From: Trema orientale
Taxonomy: Eukaryota > Streptophyta > Magnoliopsida > Rosales > Cannabaceae
Reading direction: 5' to 3'
DNA length: 64,000 nt
Assembly (NCBI GenBank): GCA_002914845.1
Contig: JXTC01000013.1
Span: 1,412,475-1,476,474 of the forward strand
The position numbers were made by a program, and so were the translations under genes. Below are positions 33,678 through 46,689 of the stretch, in pieces (the first letter of the stretch is position 1; every line of letters begins with the position of its first letter). The notes below the pieces were generated by a model, which was given only the letters and a program-made list of their open reading frames with translations, was not told where the DNA came from and did not search any database.

Positions 33678-35929
33678 TAATGTTTTATATATTTATGTAA
33701 TTGTCAGAAATGTTTTCCTCTTTTACGATGAATATGGAAAAACTGTTTCTTAGGTAGTTATATAAATACTTAAATACATTATCCTGCAAATTTGCCGTAT
33801 ATTGATGATACGTTCAAATGTCTGAGCTAAATACTATATATATCTATATCTATATATATTCAAATATCTATATAAACATACTCACTTGCGTATATGAATA
33901 CAGAAAACTAATCATATTTGATTAGTTAAGCACTGTGGTACTTTTATTGGCTAAGGGAAGCAAGAAGATCTTACTCTAGACGAAACAACACAGGAGAAAA
34001 AGAAGATTGCAATTGATTTGATTCTAAACTGATTGGCAAGAATTTTATTTTTAGCACATATGTAATCATTTACTCATTATGTGTGTAAGTTGATATATTG
34101 TATATTTAAACTAAATAGCTTTGATCTTATGCATAGTGAAGATACTTTGTTTAAGATTTGGCTGCAATGATTGTTATTAGCCTATGTGATTAATAGCCTA
34201 AATAATAAAATAAAATAGATTATTAAGCTATGTAACTAATACCTTACATTATGAGTATACACTATATAATATCGAATGAATTGGAAAAATATGGAAAGAC
34301 AAGGAGGAAAAAAAAAAAGCGTAAAAAATACAATCTTAAAAACACAGAAAACATCATAAAAGAATATTAATAGTATAAGAGTTAGGATAAGTAATAAATT
34401 ACATATTGACACCCGTTATTGCATTTTTATCAATTTGATCAGCGGAACAAAACTATATATAACTAGAACAATTCCTATTTTGCAGTATACGTATAAAAGA
34501 AATCAGATTTTAATCAAAAAAACAAATAGACCAATAAATAAAAAATAATAAAATGATATATGCAATGAAATAAATTCAATTTGAGTTAAGGGGGAAAAAA
34601 AAAGGCTCAACAAATACAAAATAATGTCAACTATATACAAGAAAAAAAGTGGCACTTTTTAAACATTTAAGAGAGAAAACATAAGTATGTAATTTAAATA
34701 ATATAAATAAAATAAATAGATCAGAAATAATAAAAGTAATACGGGCAAGACATTAGTACTACTTGACTACCTTAAACAAATGATCTAAGTTTGTATTTTT
34801 AAGAATATCAACAAAAATTATTTCGTGATTTTGAAAAAAAGAAAATGGACAAATTGCAGATCTATTTTATACATCAATATACAGGCATAGATACCTGAAA
34901 TTATTGTGCCTTAAATAAAAATATATGGTATAAACATATTTTCTCAGAAAATAAGGTATATTTTCCTTCAATTTAATACTATTAAAAAGAATAAAAAAAA
35001 GAGGAAAAATAAACTCTGATATGCAAAAAAACTGATCTAACGATATGATGCCAAAACAATAACAAAGTAAAATACAATATAAATAATAAAAAAAAGTAAC
35101 TTCAGCAATATATATAAAAATATTTTAACATATGGATAAAATAATTACGCTAGCACAAAAAAAATGAAAGTTAGAAACAAAAAAAAAGGGGGCATAACCT
35201 TAATATTGCTGAAAAATATAACTTCAAAAAACATCGAACACGAATAATATTTGCAATAAAGGAAGAAAAAAAAAAGGTAACAAAAAAGAACACATATATT
35301 GGCTATTTTATGGATAAATAATGTTATCATATCGTTCCCATAAAATAGAAAAATTATTTCATAATTCAAAAAAACAAAAAAAAAGGAAGATAAAAACGAG
35401 TAATTTTGAATCTGTTTTATACATTAATAAACAACTATAAACAACTAAAATCAATATATATAAAATAAACGTATACACAACAAACACATTCCCCGAGATT
35501 GTTCTTTAATATTTTCTCTAATTTAATTCAACTTAAAAAAAAAAAGATGAAAGAGATAAACCACTATCATGTAAAAATTGATCTAATAATACAATTATTA
35601 AAAGAAATAACGAAGCAACGTAATATAAACAATGGTTAAAGAAGCAAAATACCTTTACCAATATACAGAAAAATATTATAGTATATGGATAAGTTGATAA
35701 TAATAATACTTAATATATAAAAGCTAAAGGCGGCAAAAATATAAGCATAATATAACTAAAAAAATATAATTTTTGAAAATTATAGACGCTAACATTATAA
35801 ACAATGCAAAGACAAAAAAAAAAAAAAAACCAAAAAACATACACATTGATCTTTTAATGTATACATAATACTATCATATCACTTTCTTAATAATATTTCT
35901 TCCATTTGCCCAACCGGATAAATAACTAA

Positions 35930-38900
35930 ATGATGGCGAAAAATATTTCGTCATCAAAACATCAACATAAACGACGTCACCATTATCTTCTCGACGAAGG
36001 CCCTAGATGTAGTAGTGATAATACCTTTGATCAACACTGCCGAGATTCTAGTATGATACTGGACAATATCTGTCGATCAAGGATTACTTCAATTTCGAAC
36101 TTTACAAATTGCAAAGGATATTTCTGTCGCTCAATTGGACCATCTGTGTCAATCAACTCCAACACAGAAAGTAATCTTTCTGTACTCTTCAATTAACAAC
36201 TAAAAAAAAAAAATCCTCATTGCGCATTTGATCTCACGTACATTTTCTCATTCTTCATTTTTATTCAATCTTATATTACTGGTGATATTCATAAATATTA
36301 CGATCTTGGTGATTCTTCTTGCGTCTGCAAACACTATGGTGTATTATTTTGGCCCAAGGAATTTGTAAAAAAAACTTATCCACCAACATATAACCTATGC
36401 TGTAAAGATGGAAAAATTAAACTTCCCCCAGCTAGAAATCCTCCTCCTATATTAAACCAACTGCTTGATTATTGTGGAGGTCGCCTAAGTACACACTTCC
36501 AAAAAAATATTTGAATCTTTAATTCTATATTTACTTTTACATCTTTCAGAGCAAATATAGAGCAAAATATAAGAAATTCAGATGGTCCATACATCTTTAA
36601 AATCAACGGCCAAATACATCATCTCATGGGATCACTATTGCCAACGAATAATAATCTACCAAGATTTTCTCAATTATATATATATGACACACAAAACGAA
36701 ATTGAAAATCGAATGTCGACACTCTCATTTGATAATGCATCAAAAGAATTAACAAAGACAATAATTGAAAGCCTAATTAAAATACTTGATGAAAATAATA
36801 AATTAGTAAAATTTTTCCGCATGGTTAGAGACAGATATAATGAAAACGAAATCCCATCCATGAAACTAAGATTAATAGGGCGCCGACCTACAGACAATGA
36901 CCAATATGAACTCCCTACATCGAACGATATAGGAGGTCTAATTGTTGAAGATATTGGTGAGTATGAACAAGGAAGAGATATTATAATCCAAGAAAAAATA
37001 GATAATTTACAAAGGATTACAAAATTACACCCATCTTATATGGCCTTACAGTACCTACTTTTTTTCCCATATAGAGAAGATGGTTATAAAACTAATTTGA
37101 ATCAGAATACAGATAGACCTGGAAAATAACCCTCAACAAATAGAATACCTATGAGAGCATTTTATTGCTATCAATTACAAGAACGTAAAGACGTAAATAA
37201 TATCTTACTTAAAAGCGGAAAACTTTTCCAACAATATGTAGTTGATGCATATGCTTCCGTCGAAGAAGATAGATGGGATTATAATAGAAAAAATCAAAAC
37301 AACCTAAGATCTGAAATTTATTAAGGCGTCCAGGACGCCGTTACAAGAGGAGACACTGATGCTAGAGCTATTGGTAGAAGAATCATTCTCCCATCCAACC
37401 ATAATGGAAGCCCTAGATATATGATTCAAAATTATCAAGATGCAATGGCAATATGTAGACAATACGGAAATCCTGATTTATTCATAATATTTACATGTAA
37501 TCCTAAATGGCCTGAAATTATACGTGCCTTAAATAAAATTCTCGGACAAAAAGTGGAAGACAGGCCCGACATAATTGTGAGAATCTTCAAAATGAAATTA
37601 AATCAAATATTATCTACTATTAAAGCTGAGAAAATTTTTGGGATAATTATTGCAGGTAAGACTATGTTATTTAATCAAGTAACTAAAACTATATCATAAA
37701 AATCAATTACTCTTATTCTTGATAAAAACTAACATCTGTTTGTTCTCCCTTCTGTTTTCCCCTTCCCTTCTTCTCTTTACTGCTTATTTTATAATACAGA
37801 TTTATACGTTGTGGAATTCCAAAAACGAGGGCTACCCCACTGCCATTTCTTATTTTGGTTGTATCCTAATAAAAAACTATCGGAACCATCACAAATAGAT
37901 AAATTTATTTCAGCTGAAATACCAAACCCTGGAAAAAACCAAGAAGAACATAGCGTTGTAGCAGAATTTATGATACATGGATTATGTGGTGCTGCTAAAA
38001 CTAATGCTCCATGTATGAAGAAATCCGTCTGCTCAAAAAAATTCCCTAAACCATATAAAAATGAAACAACTATCGAAGAGAATGGATTTGTCAACTATAA
38101 ACATAGAAATACAACATTTTATATACAGAAAGAAAATAGAAAATTAGACAACAGATTTGTAGTCCCTTATAATAAAGAATTATGTTTAAGATTTCGTACC
38201 CATATAAATGTTGAAATGTGCTCGTAATCAATGTTAATAAAATACTTATTTAAATATTTAACAAAAGGTCCTGATAGAATAAGAGCAGTAATTGACGAAA
38301 ATATTTGCACAGAACAATCTGGACAAATTGCTTATAAAGAAATAGATGAAATAAAAAACTATATTAATTATCGATATATAACACCGTATGAAGCTATGTG
38401 GAGATTATATGAATATCTTATACATTACAGAAATCCGTCAATACAAAGATTGATAATTCATCTACCACATATGCAAAATATAACATTTCATTCAAATCAA
38501 CGTCTTGACAATATAATCAGGCAACCAGGAATTCAAAAAATAACCTTAACAGAATGGATGGAAATAAATAAAACTAATACAGAGGCTAGACAGCTATCAT
38601 ATATACAATTCCCTGCTAAATGAGTGTGGAATAATAAAGACAAAATTTAGACACCTAGAAAATCAAGATATTCAATTGGGCGAACTTTCTTCGTCCATCC
38701 AAGCTCAGGAGAATTATACTATCTAAAGTTATTATTAAACCATCGAAAAGGTGCTACAAGCTTCGAGTCTATACGAACTATTGATGGCATAACATACTCA
38801 ACAAATCAAGCAGCATGTAATGCACTAGGTTTATTAGGAGATGACAGAGAATGGAATGAATCAATATTAGAAGCCTCATTCTGGTCAACAACACATCAAC

Positions 38901-40144
38901 TACGACAATTATTTACCATAATTCTATTATTTTGTAACGTAAATAATCCAATAGTATTACTTGAAAATTATTGGAAACTTATGACAGAAGATATTTTATA
39001 CAGAATGAAAATCTTAATCAACAATCCAAACTTTCAGATTCCTGAAAATAAACTATACAATTATGTATTATATGAATTGGAAAAGCAATTAAATTTAAAT
39101 TCATTGACTCTAGCAAATTTTAATTTGCCTCTACCGACTGGGACGCTAATAGATGATCTAAGTAATAAACTTTTGAGAGAAGAATTAGATTATGACATTA
39201 AAAAATTAAAAGAAGAAAANNNNNNNNNNNNNNNNNNNNNNNNNNNNNNNNNNNNNNNNNNNNNNNNNNNNNNNNNNNNNNNNNNNNNNNNNNNNNNNNN
39301 NNNNNNNNNNNNNNNNNNNNNNNNNNNNNNNNNNNNNNNNNNNNNNNNNNNNNNNNNNNNNNNNNNNNNNNNNNNNNNNNNNNNNNNNNNNNNNNNNNNN
39401 NNNNNNNNNNNNNNNNNNNNNNNNNNNNNNNNNNNNNNNNNNNNNNNNNNNNNNNNNNNNNNNNNNNNNNNNNNNNNNNNNNNNNNNNNNNNNNNNNNNN
39501 NNNNAACTCCAAAAAATAAAATCGCTGACGATATAAACAACTATATATTATCCTTAATACCTAACGAATCAAAAACCTATTATAGTTATGATACAATAGT
39601 AGAATCAACCGAAAACACTGATGAGCTCAACCTATTATATCCTCAAAAATTCTTACATACTTTAACCTTTAACGGAGTACTACCGCATGAACTAAACCTA
39701 AAAATTGGAACTCCAATAATGTTGTTACGAAACTTAAACTAATCAATGGGACTATGTAACGGAACAAGACTTATCATTACTCAACTAACAAATAGAATCA
39801 TAGAAGGTCAAATTGTAAACTTAAACAATGACAACGAAAAAGTCTATATTCCAAGAATAGAAATAATCGTGAATGAATCTAAATGGCCGTTTACCTTAAA
39901 AAGAAGGCAATTCCCTGTAAAAACCTGTTATGCAATGACAATAAATAAAAGTCAAGGACAATCATTGAACAAAGTAGGTATTTACTTAGAAAACGAAATC
40001 TTTACACACGGTCAACTGTATGTAGCTCTATCACGAGTAACAACCCCTAAAGGACTGTACATATTAATAAATGAATCAATTAATAAATATCCAACCTATA
40101 TTAAAAATATAGTTTATAAAGAAATCTTTCACAATATTATCTAA
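35930..40144 (+). pseudogene. Helitron Rep-helicase (HUH endonuclease + PIF1-like helicase), broken
   Basis: Reading pieces in order are 35930-36195, 36281-36513, 36530-37654, 37799-38640, 38650-39742 and 39746-40144. Early parts match the Helitron N-terminal region (YYDLGDSSCVCKHYG, NLCCKDGKIKLP, GPYIFKINGQIHHLMGSLLP, QLYIYDTQNEIENRM). The Rep nuclease shows the two-histidine motif GLPHCHFLFWL near 37830 and the tyrosine motif KYLFKYLTKG near 38240, both apparently intact. A probable intron separates 37654 and 37799. The helicase N-terminal half, including the ATP-binding loop, is hidden by the run of N. The C-terminal motifs GTPIMLLRNLN, TINKSQGQSL and YVALSRVT remain. In-frame stops occur at 36511, 37127, 37321, 38225, 38621 and 39740, so the gene is not expected to work. 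Confidence 0.85.
39220..39504. other. Assembly gap, 285 N
   Basis: A run of unknown bases inside the Helitron helicase domain. Its size may be estimated rather than measured. It hides the region where Walker A and B motifs of the PIF1-like helicase would fall. Single ambiguous bases also occur at 32758 and 55858. Confidence 0.99.
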
Positions 40145-40290
40145 GTACAGAAATAACATGATTAATTAATTATCATTCAAATAATACCTCAATATTATCC
40201 TTTTTAATAATTGCTTCTCTTTAATCATTATATCATGAATAAAATCCTTACTTCATGAAAACTTTTTTCCTCTGCAATTAAAAGGAAAAA

Positions 40291-42603
40291 ATGGCAACAC
40301 CTATTCGATCTCTTAAACCAAGTGAAATTTATGGGGCAATAGAAACACGGATCAGCCGGCTCTGGCATAACAACGACTATACCACTGGTCGACTAATAAG
40401 CCTAGACTGTGTTTTAGTTGACCACGAGGTAAAAATAATAACATTAAGTTAACTTATGTCTTCTTTTATCATAAATGAAATGTAATTAATACATATATAA
40501 TAGCATTTTAATTTATAGTATATCAAATATTAATTAAATTTTTTTCCCTCCAAAATACAGCACGAAGCAATCCATGGAACAATTAAAGCACGAGATGCAG
40601 ACCAAATTTCACAACAAATAATGGAGGGAGAGGTCTACCGAATCACTAATTTCAATGTAGCACCAAATAAACTGAGATACAAAGTCGTCCCTCACGCTGC
40701 AATGCTACAATTTGCTAGAGCAACATCTTTCGCTCTAATAACAACTCCGACGACAAATATTCCAATGCATAAGTTCTACTTTGTAGACTTCAATCAACTG
40801 CCTTCAAGAACAGACGTTAACGATGTTTTATTAGGTATAAGCAATTATTGCATTACCCCTTCGTTTATACCTATAAATAACAATTCAGATTTATCCTTAT
40901 TGATTAATTTTCCTTAATAACAGATATTATAGGAATGCTGATAGAAATACAAGAGTTAGATGAGATAAATATAAAAGGAAAACTGACGCCAAGACGGACT
41001 CTAACAATACAAAACATCAGGTATTTAACTCTTACATAACAAAAACACATATCTTAAAAAAAAGCCCTTTCTCTTAATCATATTCTAATATCATTTTATT
41101 TTTCATTTAATTATAGGAGGGAAAAATTACAAATTACTCTGTGGGGAGAAGTAGCAAAAGATTTTAATACAGATATTGTACAAACTATGGAAGAGCCAAT
41201 TATAGCCGTCTTTACATCTATGACAATAAAGCAATATTTAGGTAATAATAAATTCATTTTATGCCTAGATATAAAATTATTCGTATCTCTTAGTTATATA
41301 TATAATAACTAACATAAATCCTTTTATTAAACAGGAAGTATATATGCTGCCAGCATAGGTGCCACGATATATTATATGAATATAAATATACCAGAAGCGA
41401 ATGCATTAAAAACAAGGTAATAATTATCTTTCACATCTTCCCAAAATATAAAATTAAAAAAAAAGTCACATTTAATCTATCTTTAATAGGGGGAAAAAAA
41501 ACCCCCTCTTTCTTTTTTTTTTTTTTTCCTTAATTCTTTCCTTTTTAACAACCTATTATTTAGGTTCCAACATACAACACAACATCTAGAATTCCTACCA
41601 GGACCTGTTCCGAGAGAAACCCAACCACCAGAACAACAGAAATTGCAGAACAGAAGAACAATTGTAGAACTGAATCAACTGGATCCTCTGACACAACAGG
41701 TAAATGAAAATACAATAATATGAACAAAAATATCATTTGATATTATCACTTATATCCATATTAATATCCCTCTCCCCCTTATTTTGTCTCCAGGGAGTCA
41801 AATTCACTGTCAAAGTAACAATATTCAAATTTGAAACACAACAAGGTTGGTACTATCATTCCTGCTCCCAATATTATAGACAAGTTCAGGAAGCAGGAAA
41901 TGGATGGTGGCGTGATACACATGGGCACCTCACTTCAACTCCGACCCCATGGTATAAAATATAATCAAAAAATTTATAATAACACTTTTCCAATTAATTC
42001 ATTCACAAAAAATAACAAATTATAATTAATATCATTAATCATTAATTAAAGTATTATGATTATTTCCCCCTCCCCCTCAGCTCTACACTAAACACATTTC
42101 TGATATTATCATTTTAACAGGTATAAAATCAATGCCAGAATTCAGGACGAAACAGGGTTTAAACTCATAATAATTTTTGGAAAAGCAGCCCAGGTCTTGA
42201 TAAAAAAACCATGCTCAGTGTTAACAATCAAAGAATACTACACTGATCCAATGGTATTACCACTGATAATCGACCAATTATGCGGACAAACGAAAATATT
42301 TCAAATTTATTTCAGAACTAGAGGATCTCTGGTCGATACAATTATATCAAAAATATTTGAAGATTATGAATCAACAGTATTACTGCTTCCAGCACCGCCC
42401 ACCGTTCCAGAAACAGAAACAGTGCCAGCCATACCTTTGGATCCAATGACCCCCGACCCGAAAAAAATTGCAAAGAGGTAAAAAAAACTATTCTCCACCT
42501 CCACCTAATCCAATAAAATATATAATTATTACCCATCATCTAACTAACAATTTTACCATATTACAGATCAGAGACAACATCAACAGAATCATCGAAAAAA
42601 TGA
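40291..42603 (+). CDS. Helitron-borne RPA1-like single-strand DNA-binding protein
   Basis: Nine exons: 40291-40428, 40561-40834, 40924-41020, 41117-41241, 41335-41416, 41564-41699, 41794-41951, 42121-42477 and 42567-42603. They total 1,404 nt (467 aa) with no stop and all GT-AG introns. The protein is like the large subunit of replication protein A, which coats single-stranded DNA; plant Helitrons often carry such genes. OB-fold features include GTIKARDADQ, MEGEVYRITNFNVAPNK and EKLQITLWGEVAKDF. The C-terminal domain (GVKFTVKVTIFKFE..GWYYHSCSQYY) matches the RPA zinc-ribbon region, but two of the four usual zinc ligands look replaced (CSQYY for CxxC, WWRDTHGH for WxCxxH). An alternative last exon at 42770-42809 would give a basic tail (KKGKQKL). 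Expression is unknown. Confidence 0.8.
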
Positions 42604-42976
42604 AAATTAACTAGGTAGTTCACTCATTAGTAGAAATAAACAAACATGGTATATTTTTAAAAAATAAAAAATACACTAGCCTTTTTCTTCCCAAATATAT
42701 ATATATATATATATTAATTCTATTCTTCCCCCCCCCCCCCACTAATCTTTTTTATTTTTCTGCTTACAGCGAAGAAGGACAACAAAAGAAAGGGAAACAA
42801 AAGTTGTAACATATAGAATACTCTAATGCAACAATCTATCATAATATTTTAAACAATATTGTATAATATTTTAGATAAGTCTCATACTATTGTAAAAATG
42901 TATTACATATCGTAAATAATATAATAAATATGTTATATATAATTTTCTATACTATTAAGAAATATATCGTACCTAT

Positions 42977-42995
42977 CCCGAAGCAAATGTGCGGG
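42977..42995 (+). other. Helitron 3' hairpin
   Basis: CCCGAAGCAAATGTGCGGG can form a short stem (CCCG with CGGG) about 6-12 nt before the proposed 3' end (CCACTTG, then T). Helitrons carry such a hairpin close to a CTRR terminus. Here the end is not canonical, so the boundary is approximate. Confidence 0.5.
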
Positions 42996-43007
42996 TTACA
43001 CCACTTG

Positions 43008-43826
43008 TAATGATCTAAGTATATATTTCTAAAACCCGTGAATGGAAGCATAGTTCTGAAAGAGTTTTCACGATCTTAAGTGCTATCTTTGGTGTTCAAT
43101 ATGCTCGAATTATCATAAACTTGACCCAAGTTTAAGGTATTATCATTCTCTCTTAAGAATGTGCTAAATTTTCTGTATATACCTTATCTTTCTTATTGTA
43201 ATCTCCAGTTCTCTTACTTTTGGTGATCACTATGAAACAAACCTATTTCTTATTTTGATTTTCTTCAACGCTAAAAATAGAAAAAATTATATAAAAATTA
43301 AGACTAAAACTGAAACGAGTGCAAAAAATAACACCACATCGATCTGAATTCAAATTATTCCATCTTTAACATCTCTATATAAGAGTGTTTAAGTCTTTAA
43401 ACAAATAGATTTTTGTTTTTAAAATTCTTAAAAGTCTTATAAAAGATTTTAAATAATAATAATTCTAGCATTTAGAACATTTAATCTTTTGTCATCCATA
43501 TAGCATGGCAATGAAGGCAATGCCCTTATGCAACATCATTTAAGCTTCATTTCATTCCATTAAACGTCTAAGAAATATTAGAATATTGGAATACGGTAAG
43601 TTTACGTAACTTAATATTTTAGTACAAAACAACTTCAATCCATTATTTATTTTTAGTTAAAAAAAAATCTCATGTCTTTAGTTATAAAAGAAAATAAATT
43701 TTTACTTATTATATATTTTTTTAAAAAGTTAACAATTAACAATCCAAAGTTGCGAAAAAAAAGCGCAACAAACCAAGATTTGGGGGGAAAAAAAAAACAA
43801 CAAACCCAGTATGACGTAGTATATAT
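43008..43826. other. Flank right of the Helitron, nothing recognised
   Basis: AT-rich non-coding DNA with no open frame of note and no visible repeat structure. Confidence 0.4.
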
Positions 43827-45570
43827 TGTTAGAATAATGTCCTATAAAGTAATTTATTATTTTGACATTATAAACAATTTTTATCGGATTATTTAGTATC
43901 TATTTGCTATTACTAAATTCCATGTTATGAATTTCTATTTTATTTAATGTCTTATTGATGTATATGTAATGTGTATTTATGCAAACATCTAAAAGATTCC
44001 AAGACATATAATAAGTAATGAAGAATTATTCATATGATGAGTTCATATGTGGAAGACATTATATTTTTTATTTCTTTATATCTAAATTAAACTATTTGCA
44101 TTCTGCATATTGAAGATGGAATACTTTATTATGTCATAGAATGTAGTGTTGTCTATTTGATTAATGAAGTCTTCAATTATTGAAGTGAGACTTCGGATAG
44201 AAACATTAGTGTGTTATAAGAAAGTTATAACAGCATCGAACAAGACCGAGTGAATTAAAATTTAAGGTTAATTGCTGTAACTCAAATTTCTAATTTCACT
44301 AATCTAGTACTATTGTAGAAAATCTTAATCCTAGTGATTAACAAACTTAATTTCATATTTTTTTGTCTTTTTGAGTTACTAAAGGACTAGTTCCGATTTA
44401 TGGTTCAAACTCCAGTATCTTGGAAGATGAGGTATACAGAATATGTAGAACGTTTTTCATGATGGACGTCATGCATATAACGTCACTTTGAGTTTTTTCA
44501 AGTACTTGGATAATAGAAACCAGGGTCCTGGTATTCACTATATGAATTTGACTGCGTTGGTATAAGCAGATTCAAACACCGTAGTCCACTATTATCTATT
44601 AGATGCAAAATGGCAACTCAAAAGTAAATATGTACTAGAAAGATAATATGGTAATTTCACCTTGCTAGTAAAGCATTGCATTCGAGGTACATCTGCAAGT
44701 ATAGTATATACTAAATGGATCGAGCTGATTATTTGATAATAAGCTTCACAGAAAATAAATAATATTTAGCCTAAGAGTTCAATATTGGGCGTATAATGTT
44801 GTGCCCCAATATTAATAGACAAGGCCCAATCATAATTATGAGTTAATTATGATTGTGGGTATATGGTTCATTGGAGCTTAGGCTTTATAGATCTATATGG
44901 TCCCCTGTCTAGCTCAAATTAAAGCCTAATAATTATTTGATGATCAGTTGAGCCCAACAAACCTAATAAGCCCATTAGGATTTACTAATCTCTCTATAGT
45001 TGAGAGAAAAGTTCTCTAACTGCTAGTTATAATTACACGTGAAACATCTCTTGAGAAGAGAGTGTCACACGAAAAACAAAGAGAGAGAGAAAGAATAGAG
45101 AAAATCGGCCAATACTAGAATTCATTATCCTTGGTGTTTCGGCCATCCCGGAGAAATCGATTCAAGAAGATTGCCTTCTTGTTCGTCTGTAGATCTCTTT
45201 GTTAAGAATCAAGAAGGTAACTACCCACTGGATCAATGAAATAGCTTTCGAGAATAGACGGAAAGATGAGAAGGTTGTGGAGCAAATTCAGATATTGTTC
45301 TTAGACCAAGAGTTAATTTATGTTAGATCACGATCCGAAATATTTTGTAAAGAGAAAAATTTTAAACGACCAATTCCACTGTATTTCTGGATTTTACAAA
45401 ACTATGGTGTTCTTGAAAATGATTTTATGAAAATATTTTCTGGAATTTTATTCCAACGAATACCAGGATATATGCGATTAGAAATTCAAAACATAAGAAC
45501 AAAAGCTCTCATAGATTATAGCTTTCGCTTCCGTTTCATCATTGTCCTCTGTCACTACCATTGAAGTTGA
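43827..45570. mobile_element. Possible LTR-retrotransposon relic (Copia-like solo LTR), fossil
   Basis: The stretch opens with TGTTAGAATAATGTCC and later has promoter-like and leader-like features: GAGAGAGAGAAAG, then a TCGGCC-containing leader, then a segment ending near AGCTTTCGCTTCCGTTTC. This resembles the layout of long Copia-type LTRs. No internal gag/pol region, second LTR or clear 5-bp target duplication was found, so it would be a solo LTR or fragment. Low confidence. Confidence 0.3.
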
Positions 45571-46089
45571 ACACGCACGAGCACTGGCATCATTGATTCC
45601 ATCTACGGCTGTGAACGACAATCGACTCTGATTTTTTCAACTGATATGAATGCCCTAAATCTCAATTTTTAAGTGTTAGTCACTATCAGTGATATCAAAT
45701 GTTAATAATGGAAAAAACAAAGCCTCCATCACAATTATGTAAGTTTATTTGCTGTTGATATTGTGTGATTGATGTTCTCTGTTTTTCTTTTTTTTTAGTA
45801 AGATTGATGTTCTCTTATATATTGGAGTTTTGTAAAAGATTAATATGACATTTTTTGATTTTTATTTCAAAACTAGATAGGGCTAGCTACTCATGTTAGG
45901 ATGGTAACTGACTTAGTCCAAGGCTTACCCCAGGCACTATGGCCTATGCTATATGCATTGTGTGCCAAGAATATCACTGAGAAACCCATGTGGTGGTGGA
46001 AAGGAGGCTTTTTGTCTAAGATTTCTGCGCTAGGATGACTAACCCCTTTAAGTGCTATGCGGCAATTTCAGACAATATTAATTAGTCGT
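45571..46089. other. Unassigned sequence
   Basis: Mixed AT-rich DNA with a more complex patch at 45880-46080. It has no family-like open frame. Nothing could be assigned. Confidence 0.35.
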
Positions 46090-46094
46090 TAAAT

Positions 46095-46205
46095 TCATTT
46101 GAGCTTTAGCCTTGAGGTTGAATTTAGCTTTACAAGCCCTTAAACCAAGCTGCACTGACCCAAAGTGGTTAAATAACAAATTTGAATGAGCTAAGCTTTA
46201 GCTTT
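46095..46205. repeat. Dispersed repeat, copy B
   Basis: Partner of 28490-28610 (TTTACAAGCCCTTAAACC, CCCAAAGTGGTTAAATAACA, AATGAGCTAAGCTTTAGCT). It is in the same orientation, 17.6 kb away on the other side of the Helitron. Confidence 0.6.
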
Positions 46206-46689
46206 GTGTTATATATGGTATAAATTAAATTATTGTACGATATACAATTCCATTATTTAGGATAATTCATAGAAAACAACATAATTTGTCTGTAAAGGCT
46301 AAATATCTAATTTTGTATTCCTTTATGCACGGTTGGAAAAGGGTAGCCTCATTTCATGGAGCTCAGCTCTACTACTTGCAGAGTCTCTAGTTTCTATGTT
46401 ACTCACATAGTTTGATCAATTATATATTTTTTTGTAAGAACAAATTGTACTTATCCCCCGAATTATGTGCGTTGTTGAGTTTTAGCCTCTGAAATCATTT
46501 TTGTTGTGAAAATTCTCTCCATATTATGAGATTGCATCTTTCTATTATTTTTCGTGTTAAAATTAACGAAATGATGATATGGCAAATATTTTATAATATT
46601 TTACTTTATTAATTTATTTTTAAAAAATAAATTATTTTTGAAAAAAAAATCTCCCCACTCTCTTTGTTTTCACTCCTCTTCCCATTACT

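Larger units (their letters stand above)
30085..43007 (+). mobile_element. Helitron (Rep-helicase plus RPA), ~13 kb, non-functional
   Basis: A plant Helitron, the rolling-circle DNA transposon group. It is identified by a Rep-helicase gene (35930-40144) followed by an RPA1-like gene (40291-42603), the usual plant pairing. The right end is placed just after a hairpin at 42977-42995 (CCCG...CGGG) near CCACTTG at 43001-43007, whereas the canonical end is CTRR. The left end is much less sure. A TC-start candidate (TCTAAAGTGGAAGGATTATC) lies near 30,085, but the 5.8-kb T-rich leader from there to the first Rep exon could include an older, separate element. Helitrons make no target duplication, so the ends cannot be confirmed that way. 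The Rep gene has several in-frame stops. Confidence 0.7.

Noticed and set aside
45199-45564. 121-codon + strand frame as a gene
   Set aside because: No family features; it lies in the LTR-like fossil stretch and has AT-driven composition.
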